From the NCBI GenBank assembly GCA_947501635.1, contig CANMWT010000006.1, positions 248,001-312,000 on the forward strand: a stretch of DNA of 64,000 bases. Reading direction: 5' to 3'. This document shows, piece after piece, positions 19,806 through 30,711 of this stretch (positions are counted from its first letter, which is position 1; every line of letters begins with the position of its first letter). The position numbers were made by a program, and so were the translations under genes. Below the pieces are notes generated by a model. It was not told where the DNA came from. It worked only from the letters and a program-made list of their open reading frames with translations, and ran no database searches. Source of the stretch: an uncultured Roseobacter sp. (GTDB taxonomy: Bacteria > Pseudomonadota > Alphaproteobacteria > Rhodobacterales > Rhodobacteraceae).

Positions 19806-21650
19806 ATGGCTGAAGCAAACCGCAACATAAGCGATAATCGACCGGTTATCCGGCAACTTGACGAAGGTGCCGTTAACCGGATAGCGGCTGGTGAAGTCGT
19901 TGAACGGCCAGCGTCAGCGGTCAAGGAGCTGGTCGAGAATGCGTTGGACGCCGGTGCGCGTCGTGTATGCGTTGACTACGCGGATGGCGGCAAGACGCTA
20001 ATACGTGTGTCTGACGACGGTTGTGGTATGCGCGCGGATGATTTGCCACTCGCTCTTTCCCGCCATGCCACGTCAAAGATTGATGGCTCTGATCTGTTGA
20101 ATATTCACACGTTTGGCTTTCGCGGAGAGGCCTTGCCCTCGCTCGCGGCTGTTGGGCGACTGACGCTGACGACACGTGTCGATGGCGAAGAGGGTGTGGA
20201 ACTAACAACCGAAGGCGGCCGCAGCGGTGCGCCAAAACCTGCGGCATGCAACGCAGGCACCACGGTCACGTTGCGCGACCTGTTTTACGCAACGCCCGCG
20301 CGCTTGAAGTTTTTGCGCACAGATCGTGCAGAAGCTCAGGCCATAGCAGACGTGGTCAAGCGTTTGGCCATGGCTGAACCCTTCGTCGAATTCACCCTGC
20401 GTGACGTGTCAGGGGATGGCAAGGGACGGCAGGTTTTTCATGCAGCGGCCCAACGGGGTGATCTCTTTGGTGCTTTGAGCGGGCGTCTTGCCGGGGTCTT
20501 GGGAAAAGACTTTGCGGAAAACGCGCTTGCGATTGACGCGCAGCGCGACGGGCTGCACCTTACCGGGTTTGCTGCATTGCCGACGTATTCGCGGGGGTCT
20601 GCAGTCGCACAGTTCCTGTTCGTAAACGGCAGGCCGGTTCGAGACAAACTGCTCGTGGGTGCGCTGCGCGGTGCATATTCCGACTTTCTCAGCCGTGACC
20701 GCCATCCGGCGGCCGCATTGTTTCTGGACTGTGATCCGCATCTGGTGGACGTCAACGTTCATCCGGCCAAGACCGAAGTCCGGTTTCGCGATCCGGGAAT
20801 TGCGCGCGGCCTGATTGTCTCTGCGCTGCGGCATGCACTGGCCGAGGCGGGGCACCGCGCCTCGACCACTGTTGCGCAGGCGACGCTGGGCGCAATGACC
20901 CCAGAGCCTACAGGAGCGCGCGTTTATCAGATGGACCGGCCGTCGCCGGCCGCACGTGTTGCAGGCTACCAGATACAAGCCCCTGCGTTTCAAGAGACAC
21001 AGATACCCTGGAGCCGCGTGGAAACGGCCGAGCCCCTCGTTGAAACGGAGGATGTGGCGCCTGCCGAAGACTTTCCTCTGGGGGCGGCGCGTGGGCAGGT
21101 GCACGAAAACTATATCATCGCGCAGACGGCAACCGGGATGGTGATTGTCGATCAACATGCAGCGCACGAACGGCTTGTGTACGAAAAACTCAAGCGCCAA
21201 ATGTCGGAGAACGGGGTGGCTACGCAGGCATTGTTGATCCCTGATGTGGTTGAGCTGTCGCCCGCAGACTGTGCGCGTCTGCTCGACATTGCGGGTGAGC
21301 TTGGTCGACTTGGGTTGGTGGTCGAAGCTTTTGGCGGTGGCGCTGTCGCTATACGCGAAGTCCCTGCCATCTTAGGCAAGGTTGATGCGCGCGGCTTGGT
21401 TCTTGATATTCTGGATGAGCTGGCAGACGAGAATGGGTCAACCATTCTGCAGGCCAAGCTGGAAGCGATTTTGAGCCGAGTCGCCTGCCATGGTTCGGTC
21501 CGGTCTGGTCGGCGTATGCGCGCCGAGGAGATGAACGCTCTCTTGCGCGAGATGGAAGCTACCCCGCATTCCGGACAATGCAATCACGGACGCCCAACGT
21601 ATGTCGAGTTGAAACTGTCTGATATTGAAAGGCTTTTTGGCCGAACATGA
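19806..21650 (+). CDS. mutL: DNA mismatch repair protein MutL
   Basis: [50 protein letters not shown]; start set at ATG 19806. Confidence 0.95.
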   Translation: MAEANRNISDNRPVIRQLDEGAVNRIAAGEVVERPASAVKELVENALDAGARRVCVDYADGGKTLIRVSDDGCGMRADDLPLALSRHATSKIDGSDLLNIHTFGFRGEALPSLAAVGRLTLTTRVDGEEGVELTTEGGRSGAPKPAACNAGTTVTLRDLFYATPARLKFLRTDRAEAQAIADVVKRLAMAEPFVEFTLRDVSGDGKGRQVFHAAAQRGDLFGALSGRLAGVLGKDFAENALAIDAQRDGLHLTGFAALPTYSRGSAVAQFLFVNGRPVRDKLLVGALRGAYSDFLSRDRHPAAALFLDCDPHLVDVNVHPAKTEVRFRDPGIARGLIVSALRHALAEAGHRASTTVAQATLGAMTPEPTGARVYQMDRPSPAARVAGYQIQAPAFQETQIPWSRVETAEPLVETEDVAPAEDFPLGAARGQVHENYIIAQTATGMVIVDQHAAHERLVYEKLKRQMSENGVATQALLIPDVVELSPADCARLLDIAGELGRLGLVVEAFGGGAVAIREVPAILGKVDARGLVLDILDELADENGSTILQAKLEAILSRVACHGSVRSGRRMRAEEMNALLREMEATPHSGQCNHGRPTYVELKLSDIERLFGRT

Positions 21651-22882
21651 TTGAAATAGCTGGCACGCAAATTGACTTCAATGATCCATTTGTACTGGCG
21701 CTGGCCGGAGCGGGTGGTGTGGTACTGCTTATTCTTGTGCTGCTTGTGATGGCGGTGCGCGCTGCTGGAAGATCGGCCCGGATCGCGGCGCCGCTGTCAC
21801 ATAACATTGGCGTCCTCGGTCAGCAGGTCCAGCAGCTTGCCGCGGGTCAGGAACAGTTGCGTGGAGGGTTGCAGACGGTATCCGACACGCAGGCCAATGC
21901 ACAGACGCAGGTAATTCAGACAGTCGAGGCGCGCCTTGCCACGGTGCAGCAGCAGATGCAGGATCGACTGGCAGATAACGCGATGCGGTCGCAGCGTTCG
22001 ATGACAGAGATGCAGGAGCGTATGAAGGAATCCCTGCATGGCTCGAGCAAGCAAACAACGACGTCACTTACCCAGTTGCAGGAAAGGTTGGCTGCTATCG
22101 ACAAAGCACAAGACAATATCACCAAGTTGTCCGGTGATGTCTTGTCACTTCAAGACATTCTGAGCAACAAGCAGACACGAGGCGCATTCGGCGAGATTCA
22201 GTTGCGCGACATTGTTTCCAAAGCACTGCCATCTGACAGCTATGTGATGCAGCATACGCTTTCGAATGGAAAGCGCGCGGACTGTCTGATCCATCTGCCT
22301 GACCCACCGGGCCCGATTGTCATCGATAGCAAGTTTCCCTTGGAAGCCTACGAAGCCTTGCGAGCTGCTGAAACCGACTGGGAACTGAAAGATGCGGTTG
22401 CCAAAATGAAAGCTGCTGTGACCAAACATATCAACGACATCGCCGACAAATACATCATCGAAGGAGAAACGGCTGATGGTGCGCTGATGTTCCTGCCGTC
22501 TGAAGCAGTCTATGCAGAGTTGCATGCCAACTTTCCCGAGATCGTTCGCAAGGGCTTTGATGCGCGGGTGTGGATTGTGTCGCCGACAACTTGTATGGCT
22601 ACGCTGAACACGATGCGGGCGATACTCAAAGATGCGCGCATGCGCGAACAGGCGGGGGCGATCCGGAAAACGCTCAAGCAATTGCATCGGGACGTGGAGC
22701 TTGTGGTTGAGCGTGTCGGCAAACTGGACACGCATTTTCGTCAAGCGCAGCGCGATGTGCACGAGATCAGCACCGCGGCTGAGCGTGCAGGAAAACGGGC
22801 AACACGGCTGGATAACTTCGACTTTGAAGAACTTGCACCGGAAGACGACGAAAAGGTGTTGCGTCTGACGCGACCTGATTAA
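21647..22882 (+). CDS. rmuC: DNA recombination protein RmuC homolog
   Basis: N-terminal TM and coiled-coil; [17 protein letters not shown] and [12 protein letters not shown] motifs. Confidence 0.9.
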   Translation: MIEIAGTQIDFNDPFVLALAGAGGVVLLILVLLVMAVRAAGRSARIAAPLSHNIGVLGQQVQQLAAGQEQLRGGLQTVSDTQANAQTQVIQTVEARLATVQQQMQDRLADNAMRSQRSMTEMQERMKESLHGSSKQTTTSLTQLQERLAAIDKAQDNITKLSGDVLSLQDILSNKQTRGAFGEIQLRDIVSKALPSDSYVMQHTLSNGKRADCLIHLPDPPGPIVIDSKFPLEAYEALRAAETDWELKDAVAKMKAAVTKHINDIADKYIIEGETADGALMFLPSEAVYAELHANFPEIVRKGFDARVWIVSPTTCMATLNTMRAILKDARMREQAGAIRKTLKQLHRDVELVVERVGKLDTHFRQAQRDVHEISTAAERAGKRATRLDNFDFEELAPEDDEKVLRLTRPD

Positions 22883-24078
22883 GTATGCTGATCGGCGCCA
22901 CCAAAGGCTGCCATGATCCCGCGCAATTCAGCAAGCCCGCGCATGCGGCCAATCAACGGATAACCGGGCATGCTGTTGTTCGTCAGGTCCCAGAGCAGTT
23001 CCTGCCCGTGATCCGGACGCATCGGGATTTCCCAGTCTTCTCTTCCGCTTTGCCGTCTGCGCGCTTCTTCCTTCATGAGCGACTTAATGGTCGCGACCAT
23101 ATCGGTATCGCCCTCAAGGTGGGCGGCTTCAAAGAAATCGGGGCGTTCGGGATCACTCCCCGCGAGGCGCTTGGTGTTTCGCAAGTGGGCAAAGTGAATA
23201 CGGTGACCCAGACGGGTGACGAAGGAGACAGGGTCGAATGCAGAGGCAACGCCAAGTGATCCAGTACACAGTGTGGCACCATTCGCATGCGTATCTATTT
23301 CATTTAGAATATACGCGTAATCCTCGGTAGACGACATCACGCGCGGCAAACCCAATAGATTGAAGGGTGGATCATCCGGATGACAACACAAGCGCATTCC
23401 CAGACGTTCTGCGGTTGGGGTTACAGCACTCAGAAAGTCGATCAAGTTTTGGCGTAACACACTGGCATCAATGGATTTGTATCGGTCTAACTGCACCTTG
23501 ACCTGCTCCAGTGTCCACGTATCGTTAGCCCCCGGAAGGCCAGCGATAATGTTGTTTTGCAAGTCCCGCTTTGCGTCGCTTGTAAGTGATTTGTAGTGTT
23601 CTGCAGCGGCCTCTTGCTGCCCTTGCGAATAGTCTGTCGACGCACCGGGCCGCTTCAGGATGAACAAGTCAAACACGGCGAAATCCAGCAACCGAAAGAG
23701 CATTGCGGTGCCGCCATGAGATTGCCGCGCCCGCAGGTCTGTTCTGGTCCAATCCAGAATGGGCATAAAATTGTAGCAGACCGTTTTGATCCCGAAAGAT
23801 GCGAGGTTCTCTAGACTTTTGAGATATGCATCAATATGCGCGGTGTAGTTTGGCCCCTTGGTTTTGATATCTTCGGAAACCGGCAGGCTTTCAACGACGT
23901 CCCAACCCAGAGACTGACTGGACAAAATTTCTATACGCTCTCGTATGCTGCTTTTTCCCCAGACCTCTCCCGGCGGGATATGGTGCAGAGCGGTCACGAT
24001 CCCTTCAACGCCGACTTGGTGCAGGTCGCCCAAGCTGACTGTATCCGCAGGACCAAACCATCGCCAACATTGCTTCAT
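22879..24078 (-). CDS. uxuA: Mannonate dehydratase
   Basis: 399 aa; MKQCWRWFGPADTVSLGDLHQVGVEGIVTALHHIPPGEVW and RLCCHPDDPPF are UxuA signatures. Confidence 0.95.
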   Translation of the reverse strand: MKQCWRWFGPADTVSLGDLHQVGVEGIVTALHHIPPGEVWGKSSIRERIEILSSQSLGWDVVESLPVSEDIKTKGPNYTAHIDAYLKSLENLASFGIKTVCYNFMPILDWTRTDLRARQSHGGTAMLFRLLDFAVFDLFILKRPGASTDYSQGQQEAAAEHYKSLTSDAKRDLQNNIIAGLPGANDTWTLEQVKVQLDRYKSIDASVLRQNLIDFLSAVTPTAERLGMRLCCHPDDPPFNLLGLPRVMSSTEDYAYILNEIDTHANGATLCTGSLGVASAFDPVSFVTRLGHRIHFAHLRNTKRLAGSDPERPDFFEAAHLEGDTDMVATIKSLMKEEARRRQSGREDWEIPMRPDHGQELLWDLTNNSMPGYPLIGRMRGLAELRGIMAAFGGADQHT

Positions 24079-25127
24079 GGTGCCCAGCCTCCGTATAGTG
24101 GATGTTCTTCCGAAATGGGGAGCGCGACGCGTTCCCGACTGCGTGCAGAATGGTAAATTGCCGTCACGAGTTCAATTGACCGGACACCGGCGTCGAGTGT
24201 TACAGCTGTGCTTTGAAACCCGTTCAAGTTCTTGGCGATTTCTAAGAAAAAACCTCCAAAACCAACAGCTTTACTCCTGCATTTGGACACGAAAGTATCA
24301 ACCTCACTTTGCTGGGACGGGTTCCGTGCTTCAAAGCTCCATGGCGTGTCACCGGGCAGATAGGGGTTCAGGCCAGAGGTTGCAGTCAAGTGGTCAAAGA
24401 CAAATCGCAATCGTGTTTCGTTGCGTGCAGCGCCCAAGGTTATGCTACTGGTTGCGATCGCACCGTTTGCCATCTCAAAGCTGATCGCGGCGCAGTCTTC
24501 AGTCTCGATCGCGTTGGCGCGCGTGGTCGTACAGGCCGACACCGCGGCGACCGGCCCAAAGAAGTGGCACAGTAGATCGTGGCTGTGGATGGCATGGCAT
24601 AGTACTGCGCCGCCCTGCTCGCCAGCCCATGTCCCGCGCCAGTCTTCTGCATAGTAGCTGGCGTCTCTGGACCAATGCGTTTCCAACGCGGCGACCATGG
24701 GCGCACCGGTCAAACCCGCAGCAATTAATTGTTCGAGTTGTTGCAGAGGTGGCCCCCAGCGGTATTGAAAAACTGGAAAGACTTTTTTGTTCGCGTCCTG
24801 TGCTGCGCCCCGTACACGCTCAGCATCTGCAAGTGACGTTGTCAAAGGCTTTTCGCAAACCACATGCTTTCCGGCCGCAAGACATGAAAGAGTAAACTGC
24901 AGGTGAAGGTATGGTGGAAGGCAAACATCGACGAGGTCAACGTCTGGATCCTGCAGCGCTGTGTTCAGATCGGGCGATACCCGAACGGGTAGGGTTCCAA
25001 TGGCTCTCTCGGCCTTGTCTGTATCCCGGTCGATTAGGTATAGTATATTGAAATCATTTGGTAATGTGGACAGCGCGTTAAGGTGTTGCGCTCCAATCCC
25101 TGCGCCAATAATCGCCACGTTTATCAT
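24075..25127 (-). CDS. Gfo/Idh/MocA family oxidoreductase (1)
   Basis: 350 aa; N-terminal Rossmann GAGIGAQHL, CEKPLTTS motif. Confidence 0.9.
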   Translation of the reverse strand: MINVAIIGAGIGAQHLNALSTLPNDFNILYLIDRDTDKAERAIGTLPVRVSPDLNTALQDPDVDLVDVCLPPYLHLQFTLSCLAAGKHVVCEKPLTTSLADAERVRGAAQDANKKVFPVFQYRWGPPLQQLEQLIAAGLTGAPMVAALETHWSRDASYYAEDWRGTWAGEQGGAVLCHAIHSHDLLCHFFGPVAAVSACTTTRANAIETEDCAAISFEMANGAIATSSITLGAARNETRLRFVFDHLTATSGLNPYLPGDTPWSFEARNPSQQSEVDTFVSKCRSKAVGFGGFFLEIAKNLNGFQSTAVTLDAGVRSIELVTAIYHSARSRERVALPISEEHPLYGGWAP

Positions 25128-26131
25128 TGCGCTGCTTTTTCCGCGATTTCTTGCGCGCGCAGCGCCAGGTCCATCACCTTAAAGCAATGGGACTGTTTCA
25201 TCGCTGTATCCGTACGGTTGCGTATATCTTGAATCAGCCTTGGGAAGTATGGCAATGCTGCACTTGCGGCGTTGATCTTTTCAACGCGTTCTCCATTCAC
25301 CAACACGACATGGTCCGTTCCGTCTGCACCGCCGACATCAATGTATTTCCGCAGTTCGATGTAACCTTCTGTGCCAAGAATTGTTAGTCTGCCGTCACCC
25401 CATGTGGGCAAAGCATCGGGCGTAAACCAGTCTACTCTAATGCTGCCGGTCGCATTCTCGCTGCGAAGACATAGCTCACCAAAGTCCTGCAGACCGGGGA
25501 ATGCAGGATTGGCGTAATTGGCGACGAATGCGTGAGTCACTTCTGCATCTTCTGAGTCGGAGAAATGTAAAAACTGGTCAATCTGGTGGCAGCCGATATC
25601 TGTCAAAATTCCGCCATAGCTGGCCCGGTCGAAAAACCAATCCGGTCTGGTGTTTTGGTTCAACCGATGGGGTCCTAGGCCAGCCGTATGCACGACCCTG
25701 CCGATGGCGCCGGCTGCAACCAATTCACTTGCATGCGTTACAGCGGGGACTTCAAAGCGTTCAGAGAAATTGATGGACCAGATCTGGTCTGTAGCAGCGA
25801 CGCATTCTTGTAAATCGTTTAATTGCGCGCGCGTGATACACCCGGGTTTGTCAATCATCACGTCCATACGATGCCGCATTGCAAGAATGGATAAACGACT
25901 TCTTTCAAACGGCTTGCAGGCGATAAGTGCAAGGTCCGCACCACAATTCAGCGCAGCATCCAAGGTGGCAAATCTTGTTATGTTCGGGAAACGCCGGATG
26001 TAGCCGTTGAGAGGTTGCGGTGTGCCGTCTGTCCAATATCCAAGACATTCGGCAGAGTTGTCCAGCATGTTTTGTGTCATGCCATAGATGTGACGGTGAT
26101 CCATGCCCAGTGCTACGAATTTGACCGTCAT
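25124..26131 (-). CDS. Gfo/Idh/MocA family oxidoreductase (2), DKP variant
   Basis: 335 aa; IDKPGCIT in place of EKP; GGILTDIGCHQIDQFLHF. Confidence 0.85.
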   Translation of the reverse strand: MTVKFVALGMDHRHIYGMTQNMLDNSAECLGYWTDGTPQPLNGYIRRFPNITRFATLDAALNCGADLALIACKPFERSRLSILAMRHRMDVMIDKPGCITRAQLNDLQECVAATDQIWSINFSERFEVPAVTHASELVAAGAIGRVVHTAGLGPHRLNQNTRPDWFFDRASYGGILTDIGCHQIDQFLHFSDSEDAEVTHAFVANYANPAFPGLQDFGELCLRSENATGSIRVDWFTPDALPTWGDGRLTILGTEGYIELRKYIDVGGADGTDHVVLVNGERVEKINAASAALPYFPRLIQDIRNRTDTAMKQSHCFKVMDLALRAQEIAEKAAQ

Positions 26132-27162
26132 CTGTTCGTGACCTCGACGCGCTGGCCCAGGCGGTTCGAACGCTCCATTGCGTCTATCATTTCATGAGCG
26201 TGCAGCGCGCTTGAACCGGTGGCCACGGATGGCTTCCCCGAAGACAAGGACATGGCAAAGTCTTCCAGAACAGACATGTGCCATTCATGGGTAAAGGCCA
26301 TTGGATCCGCTTCACCGCCACCCTGCTGGCTGTTGCCATACGATTGCGTATGTCCGCTGTGCAGTGAGATTTGCAGATGTCCCGCCTGCAGATGCGCCGT
26401 GCCTATTGTGCCTGTGATCGCGATGCTGTCCGAGCTTCCGGGATAGGCCGCTGTTGTTGCCATGACTGAACCGACAACACCGTCAAAAGTTGTGAACAGT
26501 GCGCCTGCCCAATCTTCGGCTTCCATTTGGTGCACATCGGTTGATTTCATCAGCGCCTGCACCGTTTTGACCGGGCCTAGCAGCCACAATGCTAAATCGA
26601 GAGTGTGTATCGCTTGTGTCATCATAACGCCGCCCCCGTCCCGGGCGTAGGTGCCACGGCCGGGCGCATCATAGTACGACTGATCCCGCCACCAGGGGAT
26701 ACGAAGCTCTGCAGCGACAATCGTGCCCAACTGTCCCGCCTCAACGGCGCTTTTGAGCGTTCTCGACAATGCGCGAGCGCGGTGCTGCAAGACAACGCCC
26801 AAGGGAACCTGCGCCTCGGCACAGAGCGCCACGATCTGGCGCGCGGCGGTCAGGGTGCGTTCAACTGGCTTTTCCATGAGGATTGGGATTTTGTGTGCCA
26901 CTAGAGATCGCACCAATTCAAGCCGCTGATCGGGTGGTGTGGCCACAATCGCAAAATCCACGTCGCGGTCCGCGATCAAGTCATCAACGCCATCATAGGC
27001 GTAAATTTTTTCTCCCAAGAGCGCTGTCGCTTTTTTTGCAAATGCTGAAGTGGTTGAAGGCTGCCGGGCAAGAACACCACATAGATCTACTTTTGAGCTG
27101 TGCTGCAGTGCCGCCAGATGTGTCTCTGCGACCATGCCGAGACCGATGAGCGCCGCCTTCAC
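26128..27162 (-). CDS. Gfo/Idh/MocA family oxidoreductase (3)
   Basis: VKAALIGLGMVAETHLAAL; LMEKPVERT; GTG start at 27162 overlapping the kinase stop by 4 nt. Confidence 0.88.
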   Translation of the reverse strand: MKAALIGLGMVAETHLAALQHSSKVDLCGVLARQPSTTSAFAKKATALLGEKIYAYDGVDDLIADRDVDFAIVATPPDQRLELVRSLVAHKIPILMEKPVERTLTAARQIVALCAEAQVPLGVVLQHRARALSRTLKSAVEAGQLGTIVAAELRIPWWRDQSYYDAPGRGTYARDGGGVMMTQAIHTLDLALWLLGPVKTVQALMKSTDVHQMEAEDWAGALFTTFDGVVGSVMATTAAYPGSSDSIAITGTIGTAHLQAGHLQISLHSGHTQSYGNSQQGGGEADPMAFTHEWHMSVLEDFAMSLSSGKPSVATGSSALHAHEMIDAMERSNRLGQRVEVTNR

Positions 27163-28043
27163 CGCTGTTCCTCCGCCGGGACGATCGCACCTCTGAATTG
27201 CACAACGCGAGACGCGCATGCGTGTCCGCTGCATAATGCCTCTGCCTGGCTCTGGCCAGAAAGCAAGGCGGCCAGATACCCGCCGTTGAAACTATCGCCT
27301 GCGGCGGTCGTATCAACGACTTTGGCTGCGGCATCAAAAGTTTGCGACACGCGCTCGCCCAACGATACCGGCCCTGCTGCGCCGCGTTTCAAAGCGCCCT
27401 TGGTTCCGAGCTTTTCAAAGCGGGTGGTGACTGCGGCTGCGGTTTCATCAAAGAGGACCATTTCGTCGTCAATGGAAGGCAAGCAGATGTCCGCGCGACG
27501 CCAGAAAGCAGCAGTGATGTCGCGTGCTGTGGCCACGTTTTCCCAAAGGCGCGGTCTGTAGTTGCTGTCATAGGCCAGTTTGACCGGGGTGTCCGCCAGC
27601 CATGCGAGCAGCGCGCGACGGACGGGGTCTGGCAGAATGGCAACCGATATTCCTGACAGGTAGACAAGGTCATACTGTTCAAGGGCCGAGAAATCATAGC
27701 CTTGGTCGGACTTGAACATCTCGCGAGCGGCGGAGGCACTGCGCCAGTATGTAAATGATCTTTCGCCATCGTCAGCAGTTGTGATCGCGTATAAGCCGGG
27801 CGATTTATCCGCGATGCGGTGGCATTGCGCTGTTCCAATCTTCTGACTGGCGATAAAGCTTTCGATCTGATCCGAAAACGGATCGTCGCCCAGACAGGTC
27901 ACATAGTCGACGTCAATCTGAGGGGCTGCCCTTTTCAGGTAGATGGCTGTGTTTAGACTATCACCCGCAACGCCGACCTGTGCGATTTCACTCTGAAGCG
28001 AAAGCTCGATCATGGCTTCGCCAACGGCTGCAACTTTAGTCAT
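27159..28043 (-). CDS. kdgK: PfkB family sugar kinase, probable 2-dehydro-3-deoxygluconokinase
   Basis: MTKVAAVGEAMIELS... GDSLNTAIYLKR... DTTAAGDSFNGGYLAAL; start set at ATG 28043. Confidence 0.85.
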   Translation of the reverse strand: MTKVAAVGEAMIELSLQSEIAQVGVAGDSLNTAIYLKRAAPQIDVDYVTCLGDDPFSDQIESFIASQKIGTAQCHRIADKSPGLYAITTADDGERSFTYWRSASAAREMFKSDQGYDFSALEQYDLVYLSGISVAILPDPVRRALLAWLADTPVKLAYDSNYRPRLWENVATARDITAAFWRRADICLPSIDDEMVLFDETAAAVTTRFEKLGTKGALKRGAAGPVSLGERVSQTFDAAAKVVDTTAAGDSFNGGYLAALLSGQSQAEALCSGHACASRVVQFRGAIVPAEEQR

Positions 28044-28924
28044 TGTTTTTGCTCCCTTTTCCAAATTATTAGCCCGGAAAGCACAATGACCAACGCGCCA
28101 AAGACGACCCATGAATCGGGGACATGGGAAAAGACCAGCCAGCTGAAGGCAGCGATGTAGATCATGAAGGAATAGGTGTAGGGCATAAGTGTATTGGCCG
28201 GGGCAAAACGGTGCGCAGTCGTGAGAAACTGATGCCCGGCCCAGCCGCCCGCCCCCAGCGCCAGCAATAGCACTGTCTGAAGCGAGGTCGTCGGCTGCAC
28301 CCATGTCCAAACGGCGAATGGCAGCAACAGCACACTTCCCAAAGCTCCCAGATAGAACTGTTGGGTGTCAACCGCGACGACACCTGCCAGCCGGCGGGTC
28401 ATGAGCGAGTACAGAGCGAGTGCAGTTGCATTGTAAAGCGGCAAGATCATCGCAGGGTGGAAGGCTTCGCCGAAAGGGCGGATCACGATCAGAACCCCGG
28501 CAAACCCCAGCAGGATCGCCCCCCAGCGCCATGGTCCGATGTGTTCCTTGAGCACTGTCATCGAGAGAAAACAGACAATGATCGGGCTGGAAAACATGAT
28601 CGCGGAGATCACAGTCAGGGGCAGAAAATTCAGCGCATAGAAGTTTCCCAAAGTAGCCGAGATCAGCAAAAGCGCGCGGCTAAGGACCTGCCACAGATGG
28701 TTCGTCTGAAAGCGGCTCAGGTCAAAGCCGTCTTTTGCAATCACGCCGATGGATATCACAAAATGCACAGCATAGCGCATAAAGGCCAGTTGAAACGCAG
28801 GGAATGCTGCCAGCACAAGCCATTTGGCCGACGTGTCGACCACCGCGAAAAGAAACCACGCCGCCAGCATCATCAGGATGCCAAGCTGAGGTCTGTCCTC
28901 GATGGCTTGTGCAGCGACGGCCAC
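28040..28924 (-). CDS. DMT (EamA) family transporter
   Basis: 294 aa with ten predicted hydrophobic segments, EamA-like repeats. Confidence 0.88.
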   Translation of the reverse strand: MAVAAQAIEDRPQLGILMMLAAWFLFAVVDTSAKWLVLAAFPAFQLAFMRYAVHFVISIGVIAKDGFDLSRFQTNHLWQVLSRALLLISATLGNFYALNFLPLTVISAIMFSSPIIVCFLSMTVLKEHIGPWRWGAILLGFAGVLIVIRPFGEAFHPAMILPLYNATALALYSLMTRRLAGVVAVDTQQFYLGALGSVLLLPFAVWTWVQPTTSLQTVLLLALGAGGWAGHQFLTTAHRFAPANTLMPYTYSFMIYIAAFSWLVFSHVPDSWVVFGALVIVLSGLIIWKREQKQ

Positions 28925-28925
28925 G

Positions 28926-29813
28926 CTACTTGCCGAACTTTGCCGCGTAGAAATCCACCATTTGACTAACCATATCGTCTGCGCGGCCAGTATCGCGGGC
29001 TTCGCTCAAAGCCGAGAGAGCACATTTCGACATCACGCTGTCGACGCCTGCGTCCTGTGCCATTTGCGCATAATAGCCGACATCTTTGGCGGCATTCTTG
29101 ATCGCAAAGGCAAGCTGGTTTGGATCGCCGTCCACCCCATAGCCCTTTACGAAATCCATCATGCCCGAGTGCAAGGGGCCTGCTGCCATAACGTCGTACA
29201 TTTGTTTTCGGTCGACGCCGGCTACATCCGCCATCGCAAAAGCTTCGGCCATGGCATTCGCGACGGTCATGCCAAAGAAGTTGTTGATGAGTTTGATAGT
29301 ATGCCCAGAGCCCAAAGCGCCAAGGTGGAACACGTTCTCGCCCAGATCCTTTAGAACGGGTTGGACCTTGTCAAACGCAGCTTTGTCCCCCGAGCACATG
29401 ATGTTCAAAAGACCGTCTTTTGCATGGCTGGGTGTGCGGCCCAATGGTGCGTCAAGGTATGTCCCGCCCGCGGCTGCGGTTTCCTCACCCAAGGTGCGCG
29501 TAGACCCTGGCAGTGAGGTGCCAAAGTCAATCACAATCGCGCCCGGCCTTAGCCCGGCAAGGATGCCGTCTTCGCCGCGCATTCGGCTTTCCACATGATC
29601 TGACGTGCCCATGCACAGCATGACAATATCGGAACTTTCTGCAACCGCCTTGCCGTTGGAGGCTTCCGCCGCACCGCGCGCCAGTGCCGCATCCAGTTGC
29701 GTCCGGTCCCTGTTGCCCAGCACTGTCAGGTCATATCCCTGATCCTGCAGGCGGCCGACCATGGCGCCGCCCATCAGGCCAAGGCCGATAAATCCGATTG
29801 TTGGTTTCGTCAT
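28926..29813 (-). CDS. 3-hydroxyisobutyrate dehydrogenase-family NAD(P)-dependent oxidoreductase
   Basis: IGFIGLGLMGGAMVGRL; YLDAPLGRTPSHAKDGLL; GSGHTIKLINNFF. Confidence 0.9.
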   Translation of the reverse strand: MTKPTIGFIGLGLMGGAMVGRLQDQGYDLTVLGNRDRTQLDAALARGAAEASNGKAVAESSDIVMLCMGTSDHVESRMRGEDGILAGLRPGAIVIDFGTSLPGSTRTLGEETAAAGGTYLDAPLGRTPSHAKDGLLNIMCSGDKAAFDKVQPVLKDLGENVFHLGALGSGHTIKLINNFFGMTVANAMAEAFAMADVAGVDRKQMYDVMAAGPLHSGMMDFVKGYGVDGDPNQLAFAIKNAAKDVGYYAQMAQDAGVDSVMSKCALSALSEARDTGRADDMVSQMVDFYAAKFGK

Positions 29814-29823
29814 GGGGACTCTC

Positions 29824-30711
29824 CTATTTTACAGTTTCAAAGGCCCGTTTTTTCAGGCCTTTTTGAATTTCGTAGATCGAGATCGGCACATCCGGCTGAG
29901 GTTGCGGGATGCGCACCGGAATGTCTTTGAGTCTCGGGTTTTTCGTGGACTGGCCGCACAGCATCCGCGTGTCGTAGTCTTCGATGCCCGCCCAACGTGT
30001 CATGGACCCCATGATCGGGAAAGCATCCGCAGCCATCATTTCGTAGAACAGAATGCGCCGCGCCCGGTTGGATGTATTCAGGGCAGAGCCATGCACGATA
30101 CGGCCATGGTGGATGCTCACCGATCCCGCAGGGCCTGTCAGCTGGACGGCGTCCTGCGGGTTCAGCCCGTTTTCTTCGGGGCTCATCGCACCGGCAAAGA
30201 CACCATCGACGTGGTGATCAAAAACCGGCCCCTTGTGGCTGCTAGGATAGACCATAAGCGGGCCGTTCACCGGCTCCATGTCATCGATGATCACGCCAAT
30301 GGCGAGGATATCATCGTTGGTATGCGGGTAGAAAGCATAGTCCTGATGCCACTCCACAGCGGCGCCATAGCCTGCGGATTTCATGTTGAGCTTTGTGGTA
30401 TGCAGCCGAAGGTCTGGTCCAATTAGGTCGCGGGCCGGTGCGAGGATATGGTCTGAATACATCAGGTCTCGCACAACATTCGATATCGTATGGGGTAGTT
30501 TGATGCGGCGCAGGCGCGGGTCGTCCCGACTGTGGCTGTCTTCAAGGTCCAATCTGTCGTTGGACGCGGTCATCGTGGCGGCTTCGGCCTCGAAACGGAC
30601 GATTTCATCCCGTATCTTGGCGATCCACTCGTCAGGTATCTGGTTCTTCAGCACCAGAAAACCGTTCCGGTCATAGTCCTCTATTTGCTCAGGCGAGAGC
30701 ACTTCGGGCAT
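29824..30711 (-). CDS. Phytanoyl-CoA dioxygenase (PhyH) family protein (1)
   Basis: WHQDYAFYPH (HxD), distal VHGSALNTSNRARRI (H and R); start set at ATG 30711. Confidence 0.9.
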   Translation of the reverse strand: MPEVLSPEQIEDYDRNGFLVLKNQIPDEWIAKIRDEIVRFEAEAATMTASNDRLDLEDSHSRDDPRLRRIKLPHTISNVVRDLMYSDHILAPARDLIGPDLRLHTTKLNMKSAGYGAAVEWHQDYAFYPHTNDDILAIGVIIDDMEPVNGPLMVYPSSHKGPVFDHHVDGVFAGAMSPEENGLNPQDAVQLTGPAGSVSIHHGRIVHGSALNTSNRARRILFYEMMAADAFPIMGSMTRWAGIEDYDTRMLCGQSTKNPRLKDIPVRIPQPQPDVPISIYEIQKGLKKRAFETVK